Counted from the first letter of the stretch, positions 1 to 9,110 are shown. The stretch is DNA of 35,304 nucleotides from Candidatus Kapaibacterium sp. (GCA_027858275.1 JAQIDA010000101.1:1-35304), one strand, 5' to 3'. A program made the numbers and translations. The notes: generated by a model from the letters alone, not told the origin.

Positions 1-3000
1 GCAGGAGCTATGCGACTTTTCATACTTTTGTCGCGGAAGTTACTGACGGATTGTTGCGAATCAAAGCCTCAGCTTCGGCAGGGGAGACCATGATTAACGG
101 TATATCAATTATTCAAGTAACTGAAGATCAGATTGCTCCTGCGCGTCCGACCGAGACGATTGTCACAGGCGGCTTCGACAGGATGATTGTCAATTGGGAC
201 CCGAACTATGAAGCGGATCTCACGGGATTTAATATATACCGAAAATTGGCGGCGGAGGAATTTATAAAATTGAATGCAGAGCCGTTGCTTTATACTATGT
301 ATATTGACGATGATGTTGAGGTTGGAGTTGAGTATTTCTATACGATGACGAGCGTGGATATTTGGGGCAATGAAAGCGAATTTTGTACTGAAATATCAGG
401 AATCGCCGTCGGAGATGAAGCCTCGCAGCTGCCGATTTATGAGCTGACCGTCACACAGGCAAATCTGGACAAACTCAATGAGGATTATCTCTCCGATGAT
501 TATGTTGACTGTGAATTTAAATACGGCGGCAAGACTTGGAGCAATGTGAAAATCCGCTATCGAGGCAGAACCACAAGGGGCTACCGCAAAAAAAATTATA
601 AAATCAAATTCGATTCCGAAGACCTTTTTGATAATATGAGAAGCTTGAATCTTACTTCCGAAATGGGCGATTTGAGTTTAATCAAAGATTTGTCAATCTA
701 CGAAGCGAAGAAATTAGCCGGGCTGCCGACGCACAATGTTTATCCTCTGCATTTGAAATTAAACGGAGAGTTTATCGGCGTTTACGTTCAGCGAGAGCAG
801 GAGGACGATGCTTTTGTTTCGAGGTTGGAACTTGGTTCGGGCAATTTGTATAAACCGCTTTATCGCGCTTATTCCAATCTTGAGACTCTCGATGATTTCA
901 AAAAAGATTACTCAAAAGAGACCAATCCGAACAGCGGATTTCAGGATATAATCAGCCTCACGAGATTTGTTAATGAAACGCCCGATGCTGAGTTATTCGA
1001 AGAGCTGCCAAGGAGATTCCATATTGATGAATTTTTCACATCTTTTGCGGTATTGAATTTATTCGCCGACTTAGATCATTCTTGGGGCAATTTCTATTTG
1101 TTCCGCAGTTTCGAGGATAATAAATGGCGCGAAATTCATTTCGATCACGATTACAGCCTGCATAATTATAATTATCCATTCCGATTATATACGAAGGAAG
1201 CAAGGGCTGCAGGGCTCTATCACTGGATTCTGAATAAACTCTATTACTCTGATGATTACCGTTGGTACTATTGTCACAAGTATGATGAGCTGTTGAACGG
1301 CGCGCTTAGAGAAGATTCCGTTGAAACCATGATGAAGCAGTTTTTTGCGGATGTTAAATTTGACGCGCATAGAGATATCTATAAAAATTCCCATGAGGAC
1401 AATGTCAGTTTCGACAATTATTTGTTCAGCATTCTCAGTAATGTTCGGAAGCGCGCGGCTTTGATTCGGGACAGTATTGCCGTTGAATCTCCGGCCGGCT
1501 ACGATCCCCTCTATAGATTGTTCGTAAATGAAATTATGCCGGACAACGATAAGGCTCATAAATCTTCGGATGAATTGTATCATCCTTGGATTGAGATATA
1601 TAATGATAATGTGATCCCTGTGGATGTTTCCGCGTGCAAGATTCAGATAGACAGCGGAGAAATGTGGACGATTCCGGCGGGCAGCATTGTCGATCCTAAG
1701 GGACATATTATTATATATACTGATTGCCCGGCCGAACAAGGGGGGCTTTTCAGCGATTTGACGATGCCGGAAGAGGCGAGTGCGATTACTCTATATTATC
1801 CCGACGCTGTTGAAATATGCGCAGAGATGGATTTTGATATTCCCGATACGGATCAGTCTTACGGACGGAAAGAGGACGGCAGCGCTGAATTAATTACGTT
1901 CAATCAGGCATCTCCGAATAAACAGAATTTTACCGAGCCCGGCAACTCGCTGCGAGGCATTGTCTTTATTAATGAGATTATGCCGGCTAATACTCAAACT
2001 GTTGCGAACAGCGACGGAGAATTTGAGGATTGGATTGAGTTGTATAATGCCGGCGTCGATATTGATATGTCCGGCTATTGGCTCAGCGACAACCGGGACG
2101 CTCCGTTCAAATGGCAATTCCCTAAAGGATATTATCTCAAAAGCAAATCCACGACAAAGTTTTTCGCTGACGGGCTGGGCGCGGATAATACTAACAACTT
2201 GAACTTCAAATTGAGTCGATCGGGTGAAGAAGTGCTGCTTACATCGCCGGACGGACTCGAAACTATTGATTATATTAAATTCCCCGAATGCGCCGACGAT
2301 GTATCCTACGGCAGAAACGGTGACGGCAGTCACGAATGGATTTCTTTTGCAGCCGCTACACCCGGCAAATCGAATATTCCGAAGACTGTTGACGGCAAGA
2401 TTTATATTAATGAGTTTATGGCGAAAAATTCCGAAACGATTCTCGATGAGAACGGGAACGCCGGCGATTGGATTGAATTATACAACCCGGATTCTGTCGA
2501 CAGAGATATAGGCGGTTGGTTCCTGACTGATTCCGATAATAATCTGAGCAAATGGCAAATTCCTGTCGGCAGCCTCATTGAGGCTTTTTCTTTCTTGTTG
2601 ATATGGGCGGACGGCGATCCGGAAGCAGGCGAATTTCATGCTAATTTCAAATTGGGCGGCACAGGGGAGCAGGTGCTTCTTGTCGGTCCTGACGGTGCGA
2701 CGATTATCGACTCCTTGAGTTTTGGAGTGCAGGAAGATGATATTTCCTACGGCAGATTTATTGATGCAGGAGCCGAATGGATGTTTTTTGAAGAGCCGAC
2801 TCCCGGCGCGACAAACAATGTTTATGATGAAAATGATGAACTTGTAGAAATTCTCTCTATTTCCCCGAATCCTACGGAAGATGTCGCGTATATTGAATAT
2901 AAAACTTTGACCGCCGGACCGGTGCGTTTATTTATATTCGATAATTCCGGGCGCAAAGTGTTCGAAAAGCTCTATGATCAGCTCCAAGTGGGCGAACATG

Positions 3001-3101
3001 CAGAAAAAATCGATGTTTCTGCTTTGTCAATAGGAAATTATTACTATATTGTCAAAGTGGGTAGTACTATAAAGATGAAAATGTTTGCTAAGATGAAGTA
3101 G
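1..3101 (+). CDS. 5'-partial secreted CotH-kinase family protein: end of a malectin-like domain, FN3-like domain, CotH, three lamin-tail (LTD) domains, T9SS type A-like sorting domain
   Basis: The frame stays open upstream of the listed TTG start at 51; from nt 3 it reads RSYATFHTFVAEVTDGLLRIKASASAGETMINGISI, typical of a malectin-like domain end. Three repeats VNEIMP../INEIMP../INEFMA.. followed by W(I)E(I/L)YN are LTD-like. The C-terminus ISPNPTEDVAYIEY...VRLFIFDNSGRKVFEK...GNYYYIVKVGSTIKMKMFAKMK fits a T9SS type A domain. Confidence 0.88.
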   Translation, partial: RSYATFHTFVAEVTDGLLRIKASASAGETMINGISIIQVTEDQIAPARPTETIVTGGFDRMIVNWDPNYEADLTGFNIYRKLAAEEFIKLNAEPLLYTMYIDDDVEVGVEYFYTMTSVDIWGNESEFCTEISGIAVGDEASQLPIYELTVTQANLDKLNEDYLSDDYVDCEFKYGGKTWSNVKIRYRGRTTRGYRKKNYKIKFDSEDLFDNMRSLNLTSEMGDLSLIKDLSIYEAKKLAGLPTHNVYPLHLKLNGEFIGVYVQREQEDDAFVSRLELGSGNLYKPLYRAYSNLETLDDFKKDYSKETNPNSGFQDIISLTRFVNETPDAELFEELPRRFHIDEFFTSFAVLNLFADLDHSWGNFYLFRSFEDNKWREIHFDHDYSLHNYNYPFRLYTKEARAAGLYHWILNKLYYSDDYRWYYCHKYDELLNGALREDSVETMMKQFFADVKFDAHRDIYKNSHEDNVSFDNYLFSILSNVRKRAALIRDSIAVESPAGYDPLYRLFVNEIMPDNDKAHKSSDELYHPWIEIYNDNVIPVDVSACKIQIDSGEMWTIPAGSIVDPKGHIIIYTDCPAEQGGLFSDLTMPEEASAITLYYPDAVEICAEMDFDIPDTDQSYGRKEDGSAELITFNQASPNKQNFTEPGNSLRGIVFINEIMPANTQTVANSDGEFEDWIELYNAGVDIDMSGYWLSDNRDAPFKWQFPKGYYLKSKSTTKFFADGLGADNTNNLNFKLSRSGEEVLLTSPDGLETIDYIKFPECADDVSYGRNGDGSHEWISFAAATPGKSNIPKTVDGKIYINEFMAKNSETILDENGNAGDWIELYNPDSVDRDIGGWFLTDSDNNLSKWQIPVGSLIEAFSFLLIWADGDPEAGEFHANFKLGGTGEQVLLVGPDGATIIDSLSFGVQEDDISYGRFIDAGAEWMFFEEPTPGATNNVYDENDELVEILSISPNPTEDVAYIEYKTLTAGPVRLFIFDNSGRKVFEKLYDQLQVGEHAEKIDVSALSIGNYYYIVKVGSTIKMKMFAKMK

Positions 3102-3128
3102 AACAGTGTTACGACATCCGTTTTGGCT

Positions 3129-3211
3129 GCCCGGTTCGCTGAGCGGAGCCGAAGCGAGAGATACGCTAAGACACTTCGACTCCGCTCAGTGAACGGAGAT
3201 TGAAGCCGGGC
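3129..3211. repeat. Large imperfect inverted repeat in an intergenic region
   Basis: GCCCGG/TTCGCTGAGCGGAGCCGAAGCG (3129-3156) is the imperfect reverse complement of CACTTCGACTCCGCTCAGTGAA (3172-3193) ... CCGGGC (3206-3211); the mismatches are transitions. Confidence 0.75.
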
Positions 3212-3239
3212 GACCACACAGGGATCGCCACTACGAAGA
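3206..3239. repeat. Intergenic repeat copy 1 (CCGGGCGACCACACAGGGATCGCCACTACGAAGA)
   Basis: Differs at one position from the copy at 3885-3918. Confidence 0.85.
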
Positions 3240-3275
3240 CAAAAAATGTTTGATAATTATTATTAGAATCGTGTT

Positions 3276-3614
3276 ATGGAGAGTATACAAATTTTTACTA
3301 CCCCGATTTTGGATGGTTATGAAATCACTGAATATCACGGACTCGTCACGGCTCGGTCGGTCAGAGCGATGAATGTTTTTCGCGATATTATGACTCAGTT
3401 CCGCGACCTCTTCGGCGGTCGGTCGGAATCTTATGAAAATATCATGGATGAGCTGCAACTTGATGCTCTGCATGAATTAGAGATCAGAACAAGAGACAAA
3501 GGCGCTAACGCCGTGGTTGGACTTTTAATTGATTTTGACAACATAGGCTCGAAAGGTAATTCGCTGTTGATGGCTTTTGCTAAAGGCACGGCAGTTACTA
3601 TTCGCAAAAAATAA
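3276..3614 (+). CDS. YbjQ / UPF0145-like (heavy-metal-binding domain) protein
   Basis: 112-aa ORF with TTPILDGYEITEYHGLVTARSV...ELQLDALHELEIRTRDKGANAVVGLLIDFDNIG...LLMAFAKGTAVTI, matching the YbjQ fold pattern. Confidence 0.85.
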   Translation: MESIQIFTTPILDGYEITEYHGLVTARSVRAMNVFRDIMTQFRDLFGGRSESYENIMDELQLDALHELEIRTRDKGANAVVGLLIDFDNIGSKGNSLLMAFAKGTAVTIRKK

Positions 3615-3836
3615 TTGTTTCGCTAATTATTACGTAATCATCCCCCCGTCTGAGCTGCCTGATTTGTAGTTCTCGGATTATGCAGGACAATTATTTATTC
3701 CCACAACAAAATTATGTTAACCGGCTCGATTTTGGCTACAGTTAACATTGACCTAAAATTAACGCAGCATCGAGGCTTTAGCCCGATGTCTTATTGCGGC
3801 AAGCTGAAGCATGCCGTTGCGAGAGACAGGGAAGAA

Positions 3837-3868
3837 GACGGAATCCACTGAAGAAAGTGGAATCCGTC
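3837..3868. repeat. Near-perfect inverted repeat
   Basis: GACGGAATCCACT-gaagaa-AGTGGAATCCGTC, 13-bp arms with one mismatch. Confidence 0.7.
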
Positions 3869-3884
3869 GAAGAATTTTGTATCT

Positions 3885-3918
3885 CCGGGCGACCACACAG
3901 GGATCGCCCCTACGAAGA
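3885..3918. repeat. Intergenic repeat copy 2 (CCGGGCGACCACACAGGGATCGCCCCTACGAAGA)
   Basis: 33 of 34 positions identical to 3206-3239; contains the palindrome GGGCGA...TCGCCC. Confidence 0.85.
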
Positions 3919-4004
3919 AAAATTTGGTTCATATAAATGAAATATATTTTGAATTATGAATTTTGGAGGAAACATAGAATAAACGTTTGTACAACTTATA
4001 TTTA

Positions 4005-4122
4005 GGGCTTTAAAAGCCCGGTGAAAACTCCCGAGCGAATGTAGTACTTCTTCACAATCCATTGTGACGAAAGCATAGGTCTTCCCTGTACTGCTGCTAT
4101 AGTAGCCGCTGTATGGGCTCGG
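4005..4122 (+). ncRNA. Candidate structured 5' leader RNA upstream of the 841-aa surface protein
   Basis: Nested complementarity: GGGCTT/AAGCCC (4005-4019); CCGAGC (4031-4036)/GCTCGG (4117-4122); GTAGTAC (4041-4047)/GTACTGC (4088-4094); TCACAAT/ATTGTGA (4052-4067); CTGC-tata-GTAG (4094-4105). Confidence 0.5.
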
Positions 4123-4195
4123 ATGTGCTTCTAAGTAGAAATGCTTAGTTTATGACATAATTGTGAAAAATCGGTAATAATACTGATAGATATAG

Positions 4196-4251
4196 AACTA
4201 CTCTTGCGTAGTTTTGATTCTTATTGCAGAAGACCCTGTTTTTTGCAGGGT
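4196..4251 (+). promoter_or_regulatory. Two leader hairpins, the second attenuator-like
   Basis: AACTAC-tcttgc-GTAGTT (4196-4213) and ACCCTG-ttttttg-CAGGGT (4233-4251), about 70 nt before the ATG at 4321. Confidence 0.45.
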
Positions 4252-4320
4252 TTGTCGTGTCGAAAAAGAGACTTTGGAATAAATAATTACTTGTTTTATT
4301 AACAACAGAAGGAATCAGAA

Positions 4321-6846
4321 ATGACTACCTTAACTTTTACTAAACGTTTTTTATCGCTCGTAGCACTAATGGGGATTGTCCTCATGGCTACAGGGCTCCA
4401 CGCTCAGAATTTGGTCAATGGCGCCGAAGGTGTTATTGTGAATTATGGAACAATTAAATTTGTCGTAACAGACGGTGAATTTCAAAATGAAAATGCCGAC
4501 GGTACTATCGCCACTATCTTGGATAATGATAACGGCACAATCGAATTTGCGAACACTGACAATGTGTTTGCAGGTACAAATGATATCGGCGCCAGTACGG
4601 CTATGCGTCTTGGCGGTTTAATGTTGTATTCTCTTGGAACGGCAACACAGAACATTCAAGGTCGTTATTATACTAATCTTGAAATGGCAAACGGTACCGC
4701 AAATACCGCTGTAGTGAAACAATTTGGTGCTTCTCTTGTTTATTGCTCAGGCGCTTACACTGCAGCCGGTGCTGATCGCGACTATGGTACAGGTGAATTT
4801 TCTTATGACGGAGCTGCTGCTCAGACTATCTTCGCTGAAGCCGGTGCTACAGGTAATGCTAACATCTATAACATTTTGAACTTTGAAGATGTCGGTGTAA
4901 AAACTTTGACTGCCGGTGAAACAAATAATGTTGAAACTTCTTCAACAATGCTTGCTTCAACAGTTGGCGGCGGTGTTGACATCCAAGGTATTTACCAGTC
5001 ATTAGGTAATGCAACTTTCGATCAGATCGCCAACGCCGGTGATTTGCTTGTTACCGGGGCCGGTGCTGAATACAACAATACTAACGGTGCAGCTACTTTT
5101 AACGCGAACGTGACTGTTGCAGCCGGTACGATGACTGCAGGCGGAAGCGGCGGTATGACATATAACACCGGACTTTTGGCAGTTAGTGCTGCAGGTGCTG
5201 TAAGAACAAACGGAACTGCAGGAGACGGATTAGGTGATATCACTTTCAATTCAACTACAACCGTAATAGGAACAAGTTTCTTGACTACTGACGGTGACGG
5301 TGACTTGATTGTTAATACCGGTACTGTAACTATTACTGACGGTACATTCGGAGTTACTGCTACCAGTGACAACGGTCAGGGTACTATCAACTCAGGCGGT
5401 ACATTAGCTCTTGCTGATGTAGGAGGATCCGATGCTTTGGGTCACGTGGATATTGCAACCGGGCAAACTCTTGAAAATACCGGTATATTCACTAATGCAA
5501 CAGCATATGCCAGCAGAACAAATATGCTTTTTGCTGATGATTCAGAAATGATTTATAACGGTGCAGGTCAGTCTATCGTTGGTACAATTGCTGCAAATCC
5601 TTATGGTAATTTGCAATCAATTGGCGCAACAAAAGCCGGTGCTGAAAATCATATTAATATTTCGAGTGATTTACTTGTAACAACTGAAGTGCTTGATATG
5701 ACTGCAGGCGCAGGCCCATTTACATTGACAATGCTTGACCATACAGGTGAGGCACTTTATACAGGTTCAACAGACGGTGTTGTATTTGAGGTTGCCGGTT
5801 CATTCCAGAGAATGTATAATGTATATGATGGAGGTGACGCTTACACCGGTGCTACACCATTAACATACAACAATGTTGACACAAAAGTCAGCATAACAAC
5901 ATTAGGCAGTCTTGTTGACTTGACACTGAATATTTTACCTGAAACGAATCCTGATCCTTCAGTTCCGGCATTTAGCTTAGCTACTGATGTGAATCGTAAA
6001 ATTACATTTTCATACAATAGTACAGCAAATGATTGGGTTTCTGAAGTAACTATGGGTTATAGATCAAGTGAAGAACCAACAGACGGAGACGTTCCGATCG
6101 CAGCCTTGCGTTTCAGAGAATATGAATCTCCCACCAACCCATCTCATAAAGTATCGACTAATGAGTTGATCGGCAGAAGCACACCAGCTGATTATACTGA
6201 TGGTTTTGCATGGATCTCTTTGGCAGGTATCGAACCGGGTACCGGCACTACGCTTGCTGAAGTTATTAACACTAATGACTTGTATTTGAGCGGTGCTCCA
6301 ACATCATTTATCACTATTAACCACGGTCGTTGGTCAAATCCTGCAACATGGGATGAAGGCATTCAGCCGAGTTCAAGTGACTTTGCTATTGTTCGCCACA
6401 ACGTTCATGTTGGTTTCCGTAGAACCTCATTTGACGGTGGTGTTGCAGGCGGTCAGAATGATGAAGGCGACTTTGCCGGAGTTACTAACGATCGCTTAGC
6501 ATCAGAGATCGAAATTATTGTACCTGATGGCACATATACAACTCCTGCTCTTATCTTTGGTAATAATGTCGGCGGCGCAACTGATGAAGAGTTACCTTTA
6601 ACTCCATGGAAACTTGCTGATGTCTCTACTGCTAACCTGACTAACTTGAATGCCAATGCTACAGGTACAGGTTTAGCCGGGTATACAAGTACAGTGTTTG
6701 ACAACGATGTTCGTAATAGTGCTACAGCAAACTATTATCACGGTTTGATGTTCTTGAACACAAACACAGCAGTAACATTGCTTACACTGACAAACAGTGG
6801 TGCAATGGCTGTTGGTGAAGATGTTACAGTAACAGTTGGTGAATAA
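4321..6846 (+). CDS. Secreted S-layer/adhesin-like beta-strand repeat protein (841 aa)
   Basis: Signal peptide MTTLTFTKRFLSLVALMGIVLMATGLHAQ; very rich in Gly/Ala/Thr/Asn with few Lys/Arg; beta-repeat motifs such as FSYDGAAAQTI and MIYNGAGQSIVG; GRWSNPATWDEG module near the C-terminus. Confidence 0.85.
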   Translation: MTTLTFTKRFLSLVALMGIVLMATGLHAQNLVNGAEGVIVNYGTIKFVVTDGEFQNENADGTIATILDNDNGTIEFANTDNVFAGTNDIGASTAMRLGGLMLYSLGTATQNIQGRYYTNLEMANGTANTAVVKQFGASLVYCSGAYTAAGADRDYGTGEFSYDGAAAQTIFAEAGATGNANIYNILNFEDVGVKTLTAGETNNVETSSTMLASTVGGGVDIQGIYQSLGNATFDQIANAGDLLVTGAGAEYNNTNGAATFNANVTVAAGTMTAGGSGGMTYNTGLLAVSAAGAVRTNGTAGDGLGDITFNSTTTVIGTSFLTTDGDGDLIVNTGTVTITDGTFGVTATSDNGQGTINSGGTLALADVGGSDALGHVDIATGQTLENTGIFTNATAYASRTNMLFADDSEMIYNGAGQSIVGTIAANPYGNLQSIGATKAGAENHINISSDLLVTTEVLDMTAGAGPFTLTMLDHTGEALYTGSTDGVVFEVAGSFQRMYNVYDGGDAYTGATPLTYNNVDTKVSITTLGSLVDLTLNILPETNPDPSVPAFSLATDVNRKITFSYNSTANDWVSEVTMGYRSSEEPTDGDVPIAALRFREYESPTNPSHKVSTNELIGRSTPADYTDGFAWISLAGIEPGTGTTLAEVINTNDLYLSGAPTSFITINHGRWSNPATWDEGIQPSSSDFAIVRHNVHVGFRRTSFDGGVAGGQNDEGDFAGVTNDRLASEIEIIVPDGTYTTPALIFGNNVGGATDEELPLTPWKLADVSTANLTNLNANATGTGLAGYTSTVFDNDVRNSATANYYHGLMFLNTNTAVTLLTLTNSGAMAVGEDVTVTVGE

Positions 6847-6867
6847 TTCTAAATTTATAATTTAGAA
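6847..6867 (+). terminator. AT-rich hairpin immediately after the stop codon
   Basis: TTCTAAAT-ttata-ATTTAGAA. Confidence 0.5.
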
Positions 6868-6892
6868 CGTGATTAATAAAACAGGTATAACT

Positions 6893-6917
6893 CGGAGGGC
6901 GATAAGCTCGCCCTCCG
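6893..6917 (+). terminator. GC-rich intercistronic hairpin (attenuator / mRNA stabiliser)
   Basis: CGGAGGGCGA-taagc-TCGCCCTCCG, perfect 10-bp stem, no strong U-tract. Confidence 0.6.
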
Positions 6918-6941
6918 ATATTAATAGGACTCACTCAAAAC

Positions 6942-9002
6942 ATGCTTAAAAAAATGAAAATATTGTCAAATATATTGATCCTTATAGGATTTATTCTCCT
7001 TGCAGTTCAGCAGCCGAGCAATGCTCAGCAGCTGAACAGCACGGGGAATATTATCAATAAGGGCAAGATCATTGTCAAACAACAGGCAGTGATTGAGCAA
7101 GCGTCAATAGACGGTGAAGTTGAGTTTGTTTGGGATCGAGACGGAATGAGACAATATATACCTCAAATTTCTTATGAAAGCGTAAAATTTTCGGGTAGAA
7201 CACCAAAGTATTTGAGTGATACTACTAAAATTCTCACGGCACGCAAAAAATTCGTTTCGGAAATAACTGAAATCATAATGGTTCCGCAATCAATGATCTA
7301 CTCGCAAGGGGTTACCGAGCATGAGGCTCAGATTAATCCTGCCTATGGATACGGAACGGTAAAACTCAACGGACTGAATGCTCAGGATATATCGGGCAAA
7401 GGCGGCTTCAAAGTGCTTGAGCTTGACAATTGGTCAGGTGCGGACGTCATCAAAGGGGGCGGTTTTGTGGTAAACACAAAATTAGAACTAACCCGCGGCG
7501 AGATGCGCAACGACTCGGTCAGTAATTTCCTGATGAAAGATTCCGCGTTGATAGTCCGTAACGACGAAGGATCACTGAGATACGAGGCGAACTTCGAAGA
7601 CCATATCGATGTTCACTATATCGGATCGAACACTTACTCAATCGCAACCGGCGGAGAAATCCCGAGCGATCCGGCAATCTTGCAGACAATGCAGGTGAGG
7701 AATCGCGGCGGCGTAGATTTGAGCATGGACGTTACAGTAAACGATACACTGCTTGTCGCAAGTCATGTAAACACTGAGCCGACGGCAGACCTCAAGGTTT
7801 TGACCTATACATCGGCAAAGAATCCAATATATGAGGAACATGACGCAGAAGTAATCGGCAGTCTCAGACGAACAAATCTCAAAACAGACAGTTCGCAGAT
7901 ACTGTTCAACAATCGTTATACTTATGCACTGTTTGAAAATGCGGCAGCGGCAGGAGCAGTGAAAGAATTGACTTTCAGAGTCAAACCACTGGAATGGCCG
8001 ATCTTCACATTGGACGTAGACAGAGTAAAAAGATATTTTGCCATAAGCGCGCGCGACGAAAATTCCTCAGACCTGAGCGCTGTTCCGAATATGCAAGTCG
8101 GCTACGGCTGGCGTCAATTCGATGACAGTGTAGAGGTGGATGAGTCGTTGATATTGCGCAATAGTTTCGCAGAACTCGGATTCGAGCGATGGGTAAACGG
8201 CGAATGGGAATTTATAGAAAGCTCGCAAATGCCTGCTCAGCTGGACGGAGCTCTGGGCTGGGCTTATAGCTATGCGACAATAGTAACGGAATTCGGCGAA
8301 TTCGCTGTTGGTTTGAATACAAGTATGCCTTTGCGCATGAGAGCCATAGCGTTTTTGGAAGGCGCGTATCGCAAGGAAATGATGTCGGATGAACTCCGCA
8401 TTAAAAAGCTGATACCGACCACCCCGGATAATTCATATCCTTATAATCTCGATCCTACACGGGCTTCGATTGCGGTGATCGCGATCCCTGATTCGGTAGT
8501 TGATTGGGTGGTTCTCGAATTTAGATCCTCTCTGACCGGCGAAGCCTTGTTCTATAAGACCTGCTTTGTCAGAACAGACGGAACGTTGGTGAACCAACAA
8601 GGTGACGAGTGGATACAGTTGGATGCATTCAGAAGAAATGCTGAATTCTACGTGGCAGTGCGTCACAGAAACCACTTGAGCATAATAACAGAGAGCAAAA
8701 TGGAGTTTGTAACAGACTCCAATTTGAACGTAATTGATTTTACTAATCCGTCATTAGTACTCGGCGGCTCAGCCTCCTTGAAGCTAATCGGCAGAAACTC
8801 ATTGGGCAAGTTGATATTCGCAATGCCCGGCGGGGATACTGACGGCAACGGAGAAATCAATCGTGACGATCTGGAAAGAGCATGGATACAACGTGACAAC
8901 GAAGGATATTTGAGATCAGATATCCACATGAGCGGAATTATCAATACAAGAGATTTTAACTATATCTGGAACAATCAGGGGCGTACAAGCCAGATCAAAT
9001 AG
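6942..9002 (+). CDS. Secreted protein with beta-repeat N-terminus and C-terminal dockerin-like EF-hand pair
   Basis: Signal peptide MLKKMKILSNILILIGFILLAVQQPSNAQ; repeat VKLNGLNAQDISGKGGFKVLELDNWSG; C-terminus GDTDGNGEINRDDLERAWIQRDNEGYLRSDIHMSGIINTRDFNYIW. Confidence 0.85.
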   Translation: MLKKMKILSNILILIGFILLAVQQPSNAQQLNSTGNIINKGKIIVKQQAVIEQASIDGEVEFVWDRDGMRQYIPQISYESVKFSGRTPKYLSDTTKILTARKKFVSEITEIIMVPQSMIYSQGVTEHEAQINPAYGYGTVKLNGLNAQDISGKGGFKVLELDNWSGADVIKGGGFVVNTKLELTRGEMRNDSVSNFLMKDSALIVRNDEGSLRYEANFEDHIDVHYIGSNTYSIATGGEIPSDPAILQTMQVRNRGGVDLSMDVTVNDTLLVASHVNTEPTADLKVLTYTSAKNPIYEEHDAEVIGSLRRTNLKTDSSQILFNNRYTYALFENAAAAGAVKELTFRVKPLEWPIFTLDVDRVKRYFAISARDENSSDLSAVPNMQVGYGWRQFDDSVEVDESLILRNSFAELGFERWVNGEWEFIESSQMPAQLDGALGWAYSYATIVTEFGEFAVGLNTSMPLRMRAIAFLEGAYRKEMMSDELRIKKLIPTTPDNSYPYNLDPTRASIAVIAIPDSVVDWVVLEFRSSLTGEALFYKTCFVRTDGTLVNQQGDEWIQLDAFRRNAEFYVAVRHRNHLSIITESKMEFVTDSNLNVIDFTNPSLVLGGSASLKLIGRNSLGKLIFAMPGGDTDGNGEINRDDLERAWIQRDNEGYLRSDIHMSGIINTRDFNYIWNNQGRTSQIK

Positions 9003-9079
9003 TTCTGATTTTAAATTTTCTTGTATTTATAATTATCGGAGACAGTGATACAGAAAATTGTTTGTAAATAGAGTTTTGA

Positions 9080-9110
9080 CGGCATAGCGGCGACAGCCTG
9101 TGTTATGCCG
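9080..9110 (+). promoter_or_regulatory. Intergenic stem-loop
   Basis: CGGCATA-gc-GGC-gaca-GCC-tgtgt-TATGCCG, a 7-bp outer stem and a 3-bp inner stem. Confidence 0.5.

Noticed and set aside
1185-1739. 184-aa minus-strand ORF
   Set aside because: Antisense shadow of the well-supported CotH/LTD gene; no domain-like sequence.
4005-4122. Leader as a known GEMM (c-di-GMP-I) riboswitch, because of GACGAAAGCATAGGTCT and TAGTAGCCG
   Set aside because: Only short stretches resemble GEMM (GACGCAAAGCC, GGTAGCCGGG). The first hairpin loop is not GNRA-like and the conserved 5' GCAAA element is absent. Kept only as an unclassified structured RNA.
5022-5372. 116-aa hydrophobic minus-strand ORF rich in Val/Pro/Ser
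   Set aside because: Antisense of the repetitive Gly/Thr-rich 841-aa gene; composition is explained by the opposite strand.
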